In this document: positions 1 through 11,844 of the stretch, one piece after another
Layout of the letters: every line of letters starts with the position of its first letter
Numbering within the stretch: position 1 is the stretch's first letter
Source: Pelobates cultripes
Lineage: Eukaryota; Chordata; Amphibia; Anura; Pelobatidae
NCBI GenBank assembly: GCA_933207985.1
Contig: OW240916.1
Span: 300,451,561 to 300,515,560, forward strand
Direction: 5' to 3'
DNA: 64,000 nucleotides
The notes under the pieces: model-generated
Seen by the model: only the letters and a program-made list of their open reading frames with translations
What the model was told of the DNA's origin: nothing
Database searches by the model: none
Made by a program: the position numbers and the translations under genes

Positions 1-402
1 ACTGAAGGATTACCTGCCTTCCTCAATGGCTTCCAATCTTTTAAAGTATCAATGTTCACAATCAGTTGCCTGAACCCTTTGTATTCCAAGTGTCTTATTG
101 TTAGGAAGAAAGAGCAACTGAAACTATTATTTTTATAAAGCATGAAAGGCACAGCAGGCATAACACACTTGGACTAAAGAGCAGTTCTGCAAATAGATTG
201 CTACTGCGGTGGTACCTAATAATCAAAATAGTGTAAATGAGCATTTATATTTTTAGGGGTGGAGCTTGATGACAGCACAGAGTAGATGCCATTCTGCTAA
301 GCTCCGGAGAAACCTTTTTCTACATTATGCAGGATACAGATAGGCAGATTGTTGCATCATTTAAGGAAAACGTAACCAAGAGAGGGCAAAAGAGGAGGAT
401 CA

Positions 403-403
<1 letters not shown>
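1..403. other. single-copy AT-rich DNA, nothing recognised
   Basis: No convincing coding frame, RNA gene or repeat family was recognised. It is not repeated elsewhere in the window. Confidence 0.5.
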
Positions 404-448
<45 letters not shown>

Positions 449-466
449 ATTATTATTATTATTATT
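404..466. repeat. (TA)n-(ATT)n compound microsatellite
   Basis: About 20 TA units pass directly into seven or eight ATT units. The short open frame across it is only low-complexity Tyr-Ile and Leu runs and is not a gene. Confidence 0.95.
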
Positions 467-1200
467 GCTTTTTATTTTTTTTATGCACTATTTTCCATCG
501 ATTGGTCACATCTCACACTAATCTGTGAATACAATCAACAGTCAGGGGCTGTGACTTTGAATTGCCATCAGTCTTCCTTTTAGTGGGTAACCCAGTTGGT
601 GTAATTACTCGTTTATGACCATTGCAGCGTTTCTCATCATTTTTACTCTATTTACTACTCTTCTTGTATATACACGCTGTATGCCTGTTGTATTAATATC
701 CATTATAATTATTATTATAAAGGCTTTAATTCATTTTTCAGTTTCCATTGTTAACGTGATGGACTTTTTGACAGAAACACAAATAGTAATAGTCATTAGA
801 ACCATCTAGTTGCCTCCTCACATGTATTATTTCAATGGCTTATTCACTGAATCCACATTTTTTTTAATTATTTTTGTTTGTGCATAGATTATACATGTTG
901 CATTTAAGCTTGCAATGCCACAACAGCTGTTGCCAGAGTTTCAACATTCATTTAAAGACAATTGTAGGGCATGAAGAACCGTGCACATTTTTTAAAGTGT
1001 TAATGAGTAAACAGTAGTGTGGTGCATACACACTTTTTTTAAAGGTAAAAGGATAGAAAAAACACAATGCGAGGTAAAAAAGCGATTGGGTGATATGTAT
1101 ACAGGCTACAGTATTAAGCAGATTTCAAGAAATTAGGACCACTGAGGCCCACCAAGAGTGAAACAAAAAAACATGTCTGCCATGTGAGATCCTAGAGGTC
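467..1200. other. single-copy AT-rich DNA, nothing recognised
   Basis: Only short chance frames with TTATTA-type low complexity. No repeat ends were recognised. Confidence 0.45.
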
Positions 1201-2230
1201 AAGAGTAGGATGGTGCCAGAGCCCTAGTGCCAAAAAGATTTCTAGCCAATGCCCGTTACACAGCACTGCCTATTTGGTGGATTTTTACTGGGCCAGTCTC
1301 TCTGAGTGTTATCCCACCAGCCTCTAGCTTTAATATAGTCCATATAAGTGCTGTCACATGTCTGGTCACAGGTACTGACCCGATTGTAGTTGCGGTAGCC
1401 ATCACGAGATTGCAGATTTCCATGCTGGGTATGTGGCTGCCGGTTGTGTGGATCTCGTCTGGGGAACAGCTACCTCATCTGGGGGCCATCCGGGTAGTGG
1501 TCTTCCCCACGGGTATGCAGACTGCAGCGTGGAGGAATCTCCAGTTGGACCCCCAGCCCACAAGAGGAACAGATAACGGCTGCTGCTTTATAGGTGGTCA
1601 TCGTCTGGGAGGGGTGGGTGTGGGTCTCCACTTGGCGAGACGGTCCCAGAAGGCCTGGAAGATTGCCTCGAAACTGGCATCAAAGGCCTCTCTCCAGCTC
1701 TGGCCCAACAGGCTTGTTTGGCAGTGCTGAAATTTCAAGGTGGTGGCCATCTTGGCTGAGCTGAGTGGCTTTCAAGTTTCCTCCTTTCAGACTTTGTGGA
1801 GCAGGCTTAGCCAACCACCCCAAAGGGGGGGATAACAGGGCTCTGAGCTGTGTGGTGTGTGTCTTCCAGTAGGAGATCAGCTGTGTCTCACTACTGGTGG
1901 CCCACAAGATGCAGTAGGCCTCAGATGTGCTGTCCCGCGGTCCCTCCGATTCAGGCACATCAAGGTCTGCTTGGCTCTAGAGTGTCAGCTTTAGGATTAA
2001 AAAGCTTGTTTTTTGCAGATTCTGCACTGTTTTCGTGTGTTTGTGGTTCAGATCGTGAGGAGCTACAGGCAAACACGTCCAGCCACCCCTTCCACTGAAC
2101 CCACATCTTGAAAAGAATAAAAGGTAAGTGCTTTTTCGATACCCTAATTTTGCCTGAGAGTATGAAACTGACACAACAACTAGAAGACTCATCTACCAAA
2201 AGGCGAAGAAGGAAGATGGAAGCACAGAGG
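1201..2230 (-). pseudogene. GC-richer coding-looking island, possible degenerate retroelement fragment
   Basis: This stretch is clearly richer in G+C than its surroundings. On the minus strand it gives consecutive protein-like segments in shifting frames: about 2199-1960, 1958-1680, then a Trp/Phe-rich piece near 1690-1600 containing AFDASFEAIFQAFWDRLAKW and a Pro-rich tail before a stop. Frame changes and stops within 1 kb suggest a decayed coding sequence. The composition recalls the start of ORF1 of L1/Tx1-type retrotransposons, but no diagnostic motif (RRM, endonuclease or reverse transcriptase) is visible, so this is only a guess. A plus-strand open frame of 167 codons (1227-1730) is judged to be its shadow. 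It could also be a host processed pseudogene or ordinary GC-rich DNA. Confidence 0.3.
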
Positions 2231-4079
2231 AGTTAGAACTTGATGTTGATAAATCGCCCACCATTTCTTTCTTCAGGTATCATAATCCAGTGGACATGTC
2301 ATATGGGGAGATTTGCAAAACCCGTAGAGACTCCGAAAATGGCAAGTTAATTTGAAAAATTGAATACAGAATCTGTAAATGTAGATTGAGATCACTAAAA
2401 TAACAGATTAAACATCACTACACGAGCATTTTTTTTTTGTAATTTGCAATAAAAGCACTCAACTTCGATATCTCAAAGACAATTTTCAAACAAACAAAGA
2501 ACGAAGCCAGACAATCATGCTATACATTTTAATTTAATCATTTCAACTGCTCATATGAACTACGAGTACAATATAATACATTGGTTTTCATTTCTACTAT
2601 ATTGTTGAGTATATTTTAATGTTCTTTTTGGCAACTATGCTGACATAGTGTGCACAATCAGATTGTTATTATAGGAAATTACTCTAGCGAAACATACAAT
2701 AATATACTTACATATAGGGTGAATGTTCAAATGAAACCTATCATGAAATAAATCAAATCAGGTTCGGCCTTGGAATGTATTTATTTTTTCAGTTAAATAC
2801 CAAATTTCAATTTATAATTTTGAAAAAAAGAGCACATGAAAGAAACAGAAAGCTTTCTGAACATATAGTGTAAATTCAGTGCAGTTGGTAAGAAACGAAA
2901 GATGTATAAACAAGACAACTACTAAGAGAAGAAAATGCAGACTGCAAACCGTTCTTTTTAGTTCATTTTAGCAGTTTTATTTGCATTTAAAACCTTTTGT
3001 TTCCAAAGACATGAAATAAGTCATTAAAAGGTTGAAACAAAAATGAATGCCTTCTGCATGGAAATATTATGATAGACTAAATGAATAGTCTTGTGTACTT
3101 TTAAAAAGCAAGAATGCACTAACAAGCTTAGTAGTACAATTTAATAATACCGGAGTCCCCCTCCATCATATTATTGAAGAATGTCATACATTTAAATAAT
3201 CCTTTCCAATTGCATATATTGAATGTCGGGATAGAACAGCCAGGTTACAGAGTGTAAAAAAACATACCAAACATACCAAACATAAAAATGAGGAACTTCG
3301 TAAAAAGGTTTTATGGACAGCTTGGATAAAGATTAACCTAAAAAGAACTGTGATATATACAGAAATGTGTTATCAACGTACAGGAGCTGCACAAGATCCT
3401 ACGTATACCATGCTATCAGTGAAACATGCAACTGACTTGGAGAGGCAGGGTTGCCACTGAAACTGACTCATGTCTTTAATGTGCAAGGTCAGATTAAAGT
3501 CGATGCTCAAAATAGAAAAAAAAGAAAGCAAGAAAGATAATTCACCACCAACAGTCAATGAGTTTTAGTTTGCCAAAAAGTGGAATGTCCAACTGGCCAA
3601 AGAAATCCCACAAGCTGATTTGGACTGAGCATGTGTTTCTGTTTCCAAATGCCGACACGGATACCTGAAACAAGTTTACTCTATAAATGAGTTGATGTGA
3701 TGTTATTCTACTACTAAAGAAATCCAGAAGAATGTTTACATTGCAGTACTAAGACAGCCTCTAGTCTACCAGACAGCCATTAGAGGTACTTCCTACTTGC
3801 TATGTGACTTTTTGGTCACCTAACTGATACTTGACATTCTTACAGTCTGCATGAGGACATACAGCATCAGTTAAATCCCCATAGAAAAACATTGAGTCAA
3901 TGCTATACTATGGGGAGGGCCTAATGTGCTTGCAGAGCTCGCCACACATGTGATTTAATCCCCGTCGGATAACTTTGGACCGCCAATCCAGTGAAAGGAA
4001 GATCAGTGCTGGAATCGGGTAAGTGTCACATTGGGTTGTTAACACTTGCAATGCAGAGAGGAGGAGGCACGAGTTTAAG
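2231..4079. other. single-copy AT-rich DNA, nothing recognised
   Basis: No repeat termini, RNA gene or credible coding frame was seen. Confidence 0.45.
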
Positions 4080-4220
4080 CATGCGTGGGATATGCATTAG
4101 GCTATCCTAGACTTAAGATAAGGCCAGGGACTAATTAAAAGTATCTTGAAATATTGGGCAGACTAGGTGGGCAGAATGGTTTTTATCTGCCAACACATTC
4201 TATGTTTCTATGTTTCTATG
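4080..4220 (+). mobile_element. 3' tail of a CR1-like LINE
   Basis: The stretch ends in CATTCTATG-TTTCTATG-TTTCTATG. CR1-clade LINEs characteristically end in short tandem 8-mers of the ATTCTATG type instead of poly(A). The preceding bases (GGCAGACTAGGTGGGCAGAATGG, 4158-4180) resemble the conserved last segment before that tail in CR1 3' UTRs. No reverse transcriptase sequence is present, as expected for a 5'-truncated copy. The left limit is uncertain and the homology may begin nearer 3950. Confidence 0.6.
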
Positions 4221-5285
4221 GGGAGGCAGAAGGAACTATATTGCTAGGAATGTAGCTTTGTATTCCTTAGATTATAGAACTCCTTTAATAATTAAAGCTG
4301 CAAAGGTTGTAGCTTGAGATCAATAAAATGGTTCAATTTTTCAAACTTAAAATGTATTTGTTTATTTTTTTTTTGTTTAATATCTATTTCAGAGTTAACA
4401 TATTAGTAAAAAACAAAAACAAAAAAAAAACAAGCTTGTATGATTGCCCTATGCAAAATCAGTGCTCAAAATATATATTTAAAAAAAGTAAAACTTATAA
4501 TATGCTTGTAGGCAAGCAGATAGGTAGAATTAAGAAACAATAAGCTTTCCTTGCTTTGAGCTTTTCTTTTCAGACAGCTGAGCTAACAAACAGACTTTCA
4601 CCTTTCTATGAGCATTCTCTCACATCCCTCGTATGTGTCAACGTACCACACAAACAACGAATGAAGGGTTTCATCAGAACAATGTTCTCCTGATTTATAC
4701 ATTGCCAGAAAAAGCACAAGGATTCTACTGATTTGTTAGATCTGTTGATTTATTTGATTTATATGCTATGAATGCCTCTCGGTTTCTCTTATCAGGGGGC
4801 ACACTGATTAAAAAAGTGGATATTGATTTTCCTGATGATTATTCTGTTTTTGAAATTATATGTATACATTATGGTAGCTATTAATTCCAAGTACAGCATT
4901 TTTTCCATCATTACTAAAAATGTGAAATGACTGAAGACTCAAAACAACTCCTAGTTTAAACTTGATGTTGCATAAAATAAAATAAATAAATAACCATACG
5001 GACTATAGATATCTCACCAGAAAAATCAATTCAATTGCAGTGTCCTTGCAGAACATTTATGGAACCGGTTATCTCCCTATGAACTATTACAAATTTCTAT
5101 TTCATGGTATCCTTCAAATGAAAACTATAATTCACAGTGGGTGATCAATACCTACATCATAAACTAGATGAAGTAAGACCAAATCATGGTGGACTAGGAT
5201 ATAAATATTTCATGATTGTAGTGGGTAATATATTTTTGAAATTCACCTTGTATCAAAAAGTTTGGGAGAGTGAATGATTTAGTGC
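4221..5285. other. single-copy AT-rich DNA, nothing recognised
   Basis: AT-rich with poly-A and poly-T runs. No gene or repeat terminus was recognised. Confidence 0.45.
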
Positions 5286-5770
5286 TGAAAGGAACACTAT
5301 AGGGTCAGGAACACAAACATATATTCCTGACCTTATAGTGCTAAACCCACCATTTAGATGGCTTGCTACCCCTAACCCCCTTAAAAGCAATTAATACTCA
5401 CCATATTTCCCTCGTGGGTAAAGCATTGGATTGGCTAAAATTGGCAAGGTTGCCGAGCCAAACACCAATCAGCACCTCCTCATAGAGATGCATTGATTGA
5501 ATGCATCTATATGAGGAAAATTCAGCATCTCCATGCAGTGCGTGGAGACGCTGAACAGCAATACTGCCTACTGTGCAGCACTGAGCCATGAAGCACCTCC
5601 AGTGGCCATCTGAGGAGTGGCCACTTGGAGGTGTCCCTAGGGGCAATGTAAACACTACCTTTTCACTAAAAAGGCAGTGTTTGCATGAAAATGCCTGAAG
5701 GCTATGATGATACTCACCAGAACAACTACATTAAGCTATAGTTGTTCTGGTGACTATGATGTCCCTTTAA
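5286..5770. mobile_element. T2-like nonautonomous DNA element (TTAAAGG ends)
   Basis: The right end reads GTCCCTTTAA and the left end TGAAAGGAACACTATAG, close to inverted copies of TTAAAGGRRCACTATAG. Just inside, the left part holds GGTCAGGAACA with an inverted partner (TCCTGACC), and the right part holds AGAACAACTA with an inverted partner (TAGTTGTTCT). TTAA target sites and TTAAAGGRR termini are the hallmark of the T2 MITE group known from Xenopus, so this supports an anuran source. The left TTAA is mutated to CTGA. No transposase is encoded. Confidence 0.65.
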
Positions 5771-6401
5771 TTATATATGTTAAAGTGGCTGTTTTCTATG
5801 CTTGAAATGTAAAGGGTTTTACCAACTATGACCATTCAAGTCTGTGGATTATAATCTTACTAAGGATCAGCAAGCAATTATATTGCTACACGTGGGAGAC
5901 AAAATTAAGTAATTGTTATTAGTACTACTCATAAAGTAACTTTGCAGATGGTTAAAAACACCTATTTTGTGTTATTCATATGTGAAAATAGTGTTTCAAA
6001 ACTCAGAACATTAATTCTTTTAACCAACCTTACATTGTTATTCTGAATAAAACACATTTCTGAGCTATAAATCAACACTAAGCATTTAGAAGCTGCCAGT
6101 GCCTATCTGTTTCTACCAACCCTTTCTATGTTAAAGCTGAAATGGCAAATGCAGCCCTCTGTTTTAATATAAAAATAAATATAAATAATATAAAAAACAA
6201 AAATATTGTTGGGCGTCCATACAGGTCCATATAAATCTGAACGACCTTCACATGGAAAAACTAAGAGATGGCTCAACCCAATAGAATATCAAAGATCATT
6301 TGAATAAAAATACAAGGCTTGGCAAGTGTCCTTAATGTACAATGTATGTTGAAGGTGAAGGGTTATTTTGCTAAGTAAAGCATACATTATAACACATTCA
6401 G
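5771..6401. other. single-copy AT-rich DNA, nothing recognised
   Basis: No gene or repeat terminus was recognised between the two MITEs. Confidence 0.45.
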
Positions 6402-6788
6402 TTGAAGAATAGTGATGTCCCGAACTGTTCGCCGAACGATTCGCGAACGGTTCGCCATTGAACGGTTCCCCGCGGACTCATCATTGAGTAAACTTTGACC
6501 CTGTACCTCACAGTCAGCAGACACATTCCAGCCAATCAGCAGCAGATCCTTCCTCCCAGACCCTCCCACCTCCTGGACAGCATCCATTGTGAAGCTGCAT
6601 TCTTAGTGAGCTGTCCAGGAGGTGGGAGGGTCTGGGAGGGAGGGTCTGCTGCTGATTGGCTGGAATGTGTCTGCTGACTGTGAGGTACAGGGTCAAAGTT
6701 TACTCAATGATGAGTCCGTGGCGAACCGTTCGTGGCGAACCGTTCGCGAACCGTTCGGCGAACAGTTCGGGACATCACTATTGAGGAA
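6402..6788. mobile_element. 371-bp palindromic hAT-type MITE with 8-bp target duplication
   Basis: The element at 6410-6780 starts TAGTGATGTCCC and ends GGGACATCACTA. It is an almost complete inverted repeat: arms 6410-6581 and 6610-6780 around a 28-bp loop. It is flanked by TTGAAGAA (6402-6409) and TTGAGGAA (6781-6788), an 8-bp target duplication with one change. An 8-bp duplication with a YAGNG-type terminus is characteristic of hAT transposons. The outer arms carry repeated GAACGGTTCG-type palindromes. Open frames inside mirror each other on the two strands because of the palindrome and are not genes. Confidence 0.85.
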
Positions 6789-7336
6789 ATACTTGTAAAT
6801 GAATAAAATGAATACACTCTTTAAGCATGTACACATATCCATACAAAATTAGAACATTAGGAGACAAACATATGGTATGCTGGAGGTAACACATTCCATC
6901 TTATAGTAAAAATAGTTAATTCAGTTCTGTTAACAATCTAAAATATATATTTTTATTTTCAAATGAACCTATGTGTGTGTATGGAAATATATAACTCTTA
7001 CAATATATGTAAAGTAAAGTTGAATGCTTAATTGAATTGCCCACTGATGTAAATAAGATAATCGATTGTAGTACACAGGTTATTGATAAATATGGCAAAT
7101 TCACTTCAGTTATCTGCCCTACAAAATGCAAACGGATTGGTGAATTGGGAATGAAAATATATAGAGTGTTCTAATGGAACAAACTAAATCTCCCCAGGAA
7201 ATCAGGGCTTTCTTGTTTGCACTAGAATATATCTGATTTATTTTTTACCACCTACATATTTAGATAATCAACCAATCAGTCAGTAAATTAACAATCATGA
7301 CATTATTACACTTATAGGTTTGAGATGTTTACTAAA
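6789..7336. other. single-copy AT-rich DNA, nothing recognised
   Basis: AT-rich with no recognisable element. It ends where the duplicated block begins. Confidence 0.45.
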
Positions 7337-7345
7337 CTGTAACTC

Positions 7346-7348
<3 letters not shown>

Positions 7349-7386
<38 letters not shown>
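7349..7386. repeat. (TA)n microsatellite
   Basis: A pure TA run just inside the left edge of the duplicated block. Confidence 0.95.
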
Positions 7387-7389
<3 letters not shown>

Positions 7390-8135
7390 GAAAATTGGAA
7401 AATGATTTTATACATTCACAATTTACAATATGATAACTATCAAATGACATTGTTACAGATATGCAACAATCAATAAGGACATTGAAGAAATGTTTTTACC
7501 ATGGATATAGCTAACATAATTAAATTACACTTTGTTCCTCTCCAAATTTACACCCAGGAAGAATGTGGTAATGATTTGATCAGAAAGATGACCCCTGCAT
7601 CTTTAATTTAATGTAAGAAGTAATGCGTATGATGATATGGTCGAATCACTTCAATTAAGTTTTACTACCATTTTCTGTCTATGTTGTCCCTTGAGACACT
7701 AACAAGATCAGACATGAAACTTGCAAAGTGTCAACATTTGAAAACACATTATTCAGTGTAAATGTTTCAATGTTCTCCAAATATTGCATATTGTGAAATC
7801 AATTCCAATTGTTAGCAACTAAACTAAAATAATAATAATTTTTGGTGGTGCTTTTAATTGTTTTGGAATCTCAAAAAGAAAATTATTATGCCCATGTTTT
7901 TTATAATTAATTTTCATTTTCTATAGGTTTATCAATAAAAACACAACCAAAAGTAGGGTCAAAATATATTTAAGATTTGAGCCCAAAAGAAACGCTGGCA
8001 CCTCCCAAACTCCACCCCTTAACATCTGCAAGACACGCATCTTCACACACTCATGAATACATAAAGAAACACACTCTAACTTAAATACTTAATGTGAAGA
8101 AAATGGACTTTTAATTTACATTTTCTTCTTTATTC
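7387..8135. other. AT-rich DNA, nothing recognised
   Basis: No gene or repeat terminus was recognised. It is nearly identical to 33705-34453. Confidence 0.45.
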
Positions 8136-9000
8136 GGTATTTTTCCTGTGTTACTACCTGTATAGTGAATGTATTAGTTCGTTAGTTTGAAACTACCGAA
8201 CGCCGACCACCCTCCTGGCTTATTAACTACAAAGGAAACAGCTATTAAGTGCTCGCTGGGTGGCCGCTGTTCGTATAGCCGAACGCCACTTGGAATAGAA
8301 AACGGCGGCCATCTTGTTCGCACGAGGGGAGTCAGCGGGACTTGGTCGTTGAGTGTCTGGAACTAAAATCGGACACTCGACCTCGTGAACCACCGCTCAA
8401 ACTACCGAATGCTGGCTTCTTGTATTTCCCGAACAGCCGGGAAGCGCTGTTCGGTAGTTCTATGCGAACGGACCAGGGGAGCAATCGCTGCTATGAGCCA
8501 GGGGATCCATTCGGGACTTTTGTTCGGTTTTTACAGATTTGTGAATTGACCGACCGCACATGCTGAATTCATGGAACTGTTTTGGGCAGAAGCTGCGTGT
8601 GTGGTCGGTAAAAGGGACCCTCCACACTTTTTCAGAACCCCTGAACCGATCTAGGTGAAATTTGGATATGTTTGTCCCCCAGATCGGGGCTATCAGGGGA
8701 TATGTAATTTGTGGGGATATCTTGTGGGGAAAGGGGTGTTCTAAGTTTTGGGGAAATTGTGTGCTCTCTGCCTGGAGATAATTGGTTTATTCCTTAACTT
8801 ATCTCAATATCTCCAAGGCAGAGAGGAGGCGTGTATTACTGTAAATCTCTACGTTGATTGGCTGTTGTCTTTGTTTGCTGTGGGAGGCCCTCTTTCAGGA
8901 AGATTTCTCATAAAAGCCCGTGTGTGTCAATAAAATTCATTCCTGTTACACCCTTCATGAAGTCTAGGCTTTGGGGGATATTCTACTTGCTGGGAAGAAT
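8136..9000 (+). mobile_element. LTR fragment (family of the two solo LTRs), copy 1
   Basis: This shares several blocks in order with the solo LTR at 38470-39783: repeated ACTACCGAAC / GTTCGGTAG motifs, the CTGGAACTAAAATCGG stem-loop (8333-8397), a GATCGGGGCTATCAGGGGAT-type block (8683-8702), a TATA-like CATAAAAG (8909) and AATAAA (8929-8934) near the right end. No clean TG...CA ends or target duplication were found, so both termini are probably eroded. It is present in both copies of the block and therefore older than the solo LTRs seen only in copy 2. It has no coding capacity; short open frames in it are noise. Confidence 0.65.
8333..8397 (+). promoter_or_regulatory. conserved LTR stem-loop (member C, copy 1)
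   Basis: GTCGTTGAGTGTC (8345-8357) pairs with GACACTCGAC (8372-8381) around a TGGAACTAAAATCG loop, with outer AGCGG/CCGCT pairing. In copy 2 the right strand has GACACTTGAC, and the stem survives through a G-U pair. Its function is unknown. Confidence 0.55.
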
Positions 9001-9129
9001 CACCTTGGAACTGCATTTCATCTACCTTATTCATCTACTCCCTGCTGCAGCTATAATCACTCATGCTCAGCTGTTGGGAAAGGGAACAGAAGACTGCAGC
9101 ACCATAACCACTGAAGGTCTTAACACTCA

Positions 9130-9350
9130 AAGACACACACATACATACATTTACAGATGCATACATAAAGCCATGGATACACAAAAACTCACAGATACAT
9201 AGACATGCACACACAGGAACACATATATACACACTCAAGTATAGACAAGTGCAGACAAGCAAACACATAGACTGTCTTGCACTTACACATAAGGGCACAT
9301 ACACATACACAGACACACATATGCAGAGACAGGCACAAACACACACACAT
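9130..9350. repeat. degenerate CA-rich (CACA/CATA/CAGA) simple-sequence tract
   Basis: A long run of ACACACACATAC-like units interrupted by other bases. It explains the Cys/Val/Tyr-rich 103-codon frame on the minus strand, which is not a gene. Confidence 0.85.
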
Positions 9351-10029
9351 TATTTAAAAGGGATTGGTTTATGTGGCTTATCAGGTTTACATGGCTCTGA
9401 TAATGTGTGGGATGCCAGCTGTGGCCAGTTAACTATTTCATCATGAGCCTCACTCTATGCTTTAGGTAGCACTAGGAGACTTGTTAGTTTTAAGATGCTC
9501 ATCCTGCATGGCCAGTCTCCTGCGCTGGGATAGAGGCACTGGGAGCCCTAAATGTGTTTGAATCCACAGGCAGCCTTAAGTGCAAACTTACTAGCTGTAT
9601 ACTGCTCTGTGCTGCTGCCCCTACCAGATCTGACCCTACCAGATCTGCCACAGAGCAAGCTGGGCAGGGAGAGCTGCATAGAATTAGTGATTGTGGGCTC
9701 TTGGCTCCCTGCGATGCCAAAGAGATTTGGGGCTAAAGAGACCCACATTTAGAGTTGAACCCCACCCCACTAGAAACGGGCCTGCTCGATGTTCAGGATT
9801 AAGTGGTTTAGAATAAAAACAAAGAGGTTTTTTTTACAACGGGAAAGGAGAATGATGGTGGTTTACTCACTGAATTAATTGTGAACAAAATGCTAAAATA
9901 AATGTATGTCTTCAGGAACCCTTAGTTCCCCAAGTGGATAGTTTTCTGTCCTCTCACTGCTATCTTACAAACATGCCGGCATAGCTTCAGGTGGTTTGAG
10001 GGTATCTCTGCAGGGTTAAATTTATAAAG
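9351..10029. other. moderately GC-rich DNA, nothing recognised
   Basis: Between 9490 and 9780 the base composition rises and a short tandem CTACCAGATCTG pair occurs (9618-9643). No repeat family or gene was recognised. Confidence 0.4.
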
Positions 10030-10207
10030 GACTTAAATGTGCGTTGGGAGAAACTGTTCGAATCCTGGTCAGATCACATCACCAGTAAGCGTCTTTGGGC
10101 AAGAAACCTAACAATAACATATGCGCCTAGCTTAGTTTGTAAGCTCTTTTGAGCAGGACCTTTTTTACCTCTAAATATCCCTTTAAGTAATTGTAAAGCA
10201 CTGCAGA

Positions 10208-10208
<1 letters not shown>
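10030..10208 (+). mobile_element. tRNA-derived SINE with L2-like tail, copy 1
   Basis: A perfect RNA polymerase III B box, GTTCGAATCC, is at 10056-10065. It is followed by CTTTGGGCAAG, TTGTAAGCTC and ATTGTAAAGCACTGCAGAAT, the order seen in tRNA-derived SINEs whose 3' end resembles L2 LINEs. The A box and 5' end are missing or decayed. The tail runs into a (TA)n array. A related fragment lies in reverse orientation at 30521-30704. Confidence 0.65.

Positions 10209-10240
<32 letters not shown>
10209..10240. repeat. (TA)n microsatellite at SINE tail
   Basis: Length differs between the copies: about 31 bp here and about 44 bp at 36526-36570. Confidence 0.95.
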
Positions 10241-10246
<6 letters not shown>

Positions 10247-11324
10247 GAAAAATGATTTACTAAAGGGACAAAGAAATGATGGCGCAATCTACTGTGTTAC
10301 AGTAATTCCACACCAGCCATACATTAATAACAATTTCTAAATTGTAATGATAATTAATAACAATAACACAATTTATTTCAAGTGCAATATATTGACTGCA
10401 TGACCAATCTCCTGCATTACAAAAATGTTTATCCAAGTAAAACACATCAAAATAGACAATAAACGTAAAATATTATGTAACATTATTTCATCATTTTAGT
10501 CTGGATTCAGAGATAGGTTTGCTAAATGCTTGCTGATGAATGCAATCCATTCTCCATGAAACATTGTGTATATTCTTAATGCTGATGTTGGAGATACTGA
10601 ATAAATGTTTTCTCATCAATAGGTTGGTTCTCTTAGCTCTCTGTATAAAACCCATCTTCCGTGGAATGTTTTGGCTTGCTTCTCCTAACGCCGATCCATT
10701 TTTACCGCACTTGATCTCATAATACTCTATTAAAGTCTAATGCAGGATTTTGAGATATATACCTTAGATAGAAAAACACAGAGAGAAATCTCTTCTCTCT
10801 CCCTGCTCAAAACCTTGTGTGCTTCCACTTTGCATCTCTTATTGTCCCTGTGCATAGAATACCATAACCATCTCAACTGTCTAATAAAAACCACAATAAA
10901 ACCCTCAATCCTAACCATGTGTAATATCCTATACAAATGTATTCATAAGGAACTAACACTCCAATCTTAGGGTATCATTATGGTCCAGTGCATGATATGC
11001 AATAATTCAGTTATCTGTTGGAGAGCTGCAGCTTCCATAATTTATTAACCTGAAATTGCTGTATGTTAAATAAATGCTAGATGTTATAAAGCTACTTAAC
11101 AAGTATCAAAGTTGATGTTCTATGGAAAGTAGGCTAAGAATGTCATGCTTTTTCATTCCAGTCATGTGTATATATCACAGGATTTCACTTTTTCAGAGTT
11201 CTGCTCTAGGTGAAGAAGGGCAGCATAATTTACAGTGCACAGGTCTATGCTAGAATCCACTGTTAAACTAGCAAAACAGATCTCCTGAAAACTAGATAGG
11301 AAGGAAAACATTTTGTTTTGGAAA
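10241..11324. other. AT-rich DNA, nothing recognised
   Basis: No gene or repeat terminus was recognised. Counterpart 36571-37660. Confidence 0.45.
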
Positions 11325-11844
11325 TACAGTGGGACCTCGGTTTACGAATTGAATGCGTTCTCCGAGACGTTCCTTATTGCGAAAAATTTGTAAACCGAAA
11401 CTCGGTTTCCCATAGGAATGCAGTGAAAACCAATTAATCTGTTCTGGAGGTCAGAAAAAAAGTCAAAATGAGCTGGCATGGAAACCTACCCACAATGCAG
11501 AACACACAATAAAAGGCATGCAAACAGCAAAGCTCAGCTCCCTACCTTTCCACAGCTTGAGAAATGCACCAAAAAGTCCCAAAGCAACTGCAATTTCCAG
11601 AATGGCTCCAAAACTCGATGCAAAAGCCTCTCCAACACCTCCACACTCAACACCATGTGCTACCCACAGGCTCCAGCATGCAGGGGGCGGTGCTATAAAC
11701 CTCCTAGGTGCAATGCATTCTGGGGAAACTTGCTTTGTATTGCAAAAATTTTTTGGCAAACCGAGGCATTATTTTCAATGGATTTTCATTTGTAAACCGA
11801 AAATTATGTTAACCGAGGCGTTTGTAATCCGAGGTCCCACTGTA
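11325..11844. mobile_element. 516-bp mariner/Tc1-type MITE, copy 1
   Basis: The termini CAGTGGGACCTCGG (11327) and CCGAGGTCCCACTG (ending 11842) are perfect inverted repeats flanked on both sides by TA, the target duplication of the Tc1/mariner superfamily. Internal terminal-arm motifs (GTTTACGAA, GTAAACCGAAA) are also inverted. The interior carries three overlapping frames of about 100 codons on both strands, with no transposase motif, so it is nonautonomous. Confidence 0.8.

Noticed and set aside
1227..1730. 167-codon plus-strand open frame as a gene
   Set aside because: No recognisable domain and low plausibility of composition; the opposite strand gives more protein-like segments, so this is probably a shadow.
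6495..6696. Paired open frames on both strands with matching proteins
   Set aside because: They are the two arms of the palindromic hAT MITE read in opposite directions.
9035..9346. 103-codon Cys/Val/Tyr-rich minus-strand frame, suggestive of a cysteine-rich peptide
   Set aside because: It is the translation of a CA/CATA simple-sequence tract.
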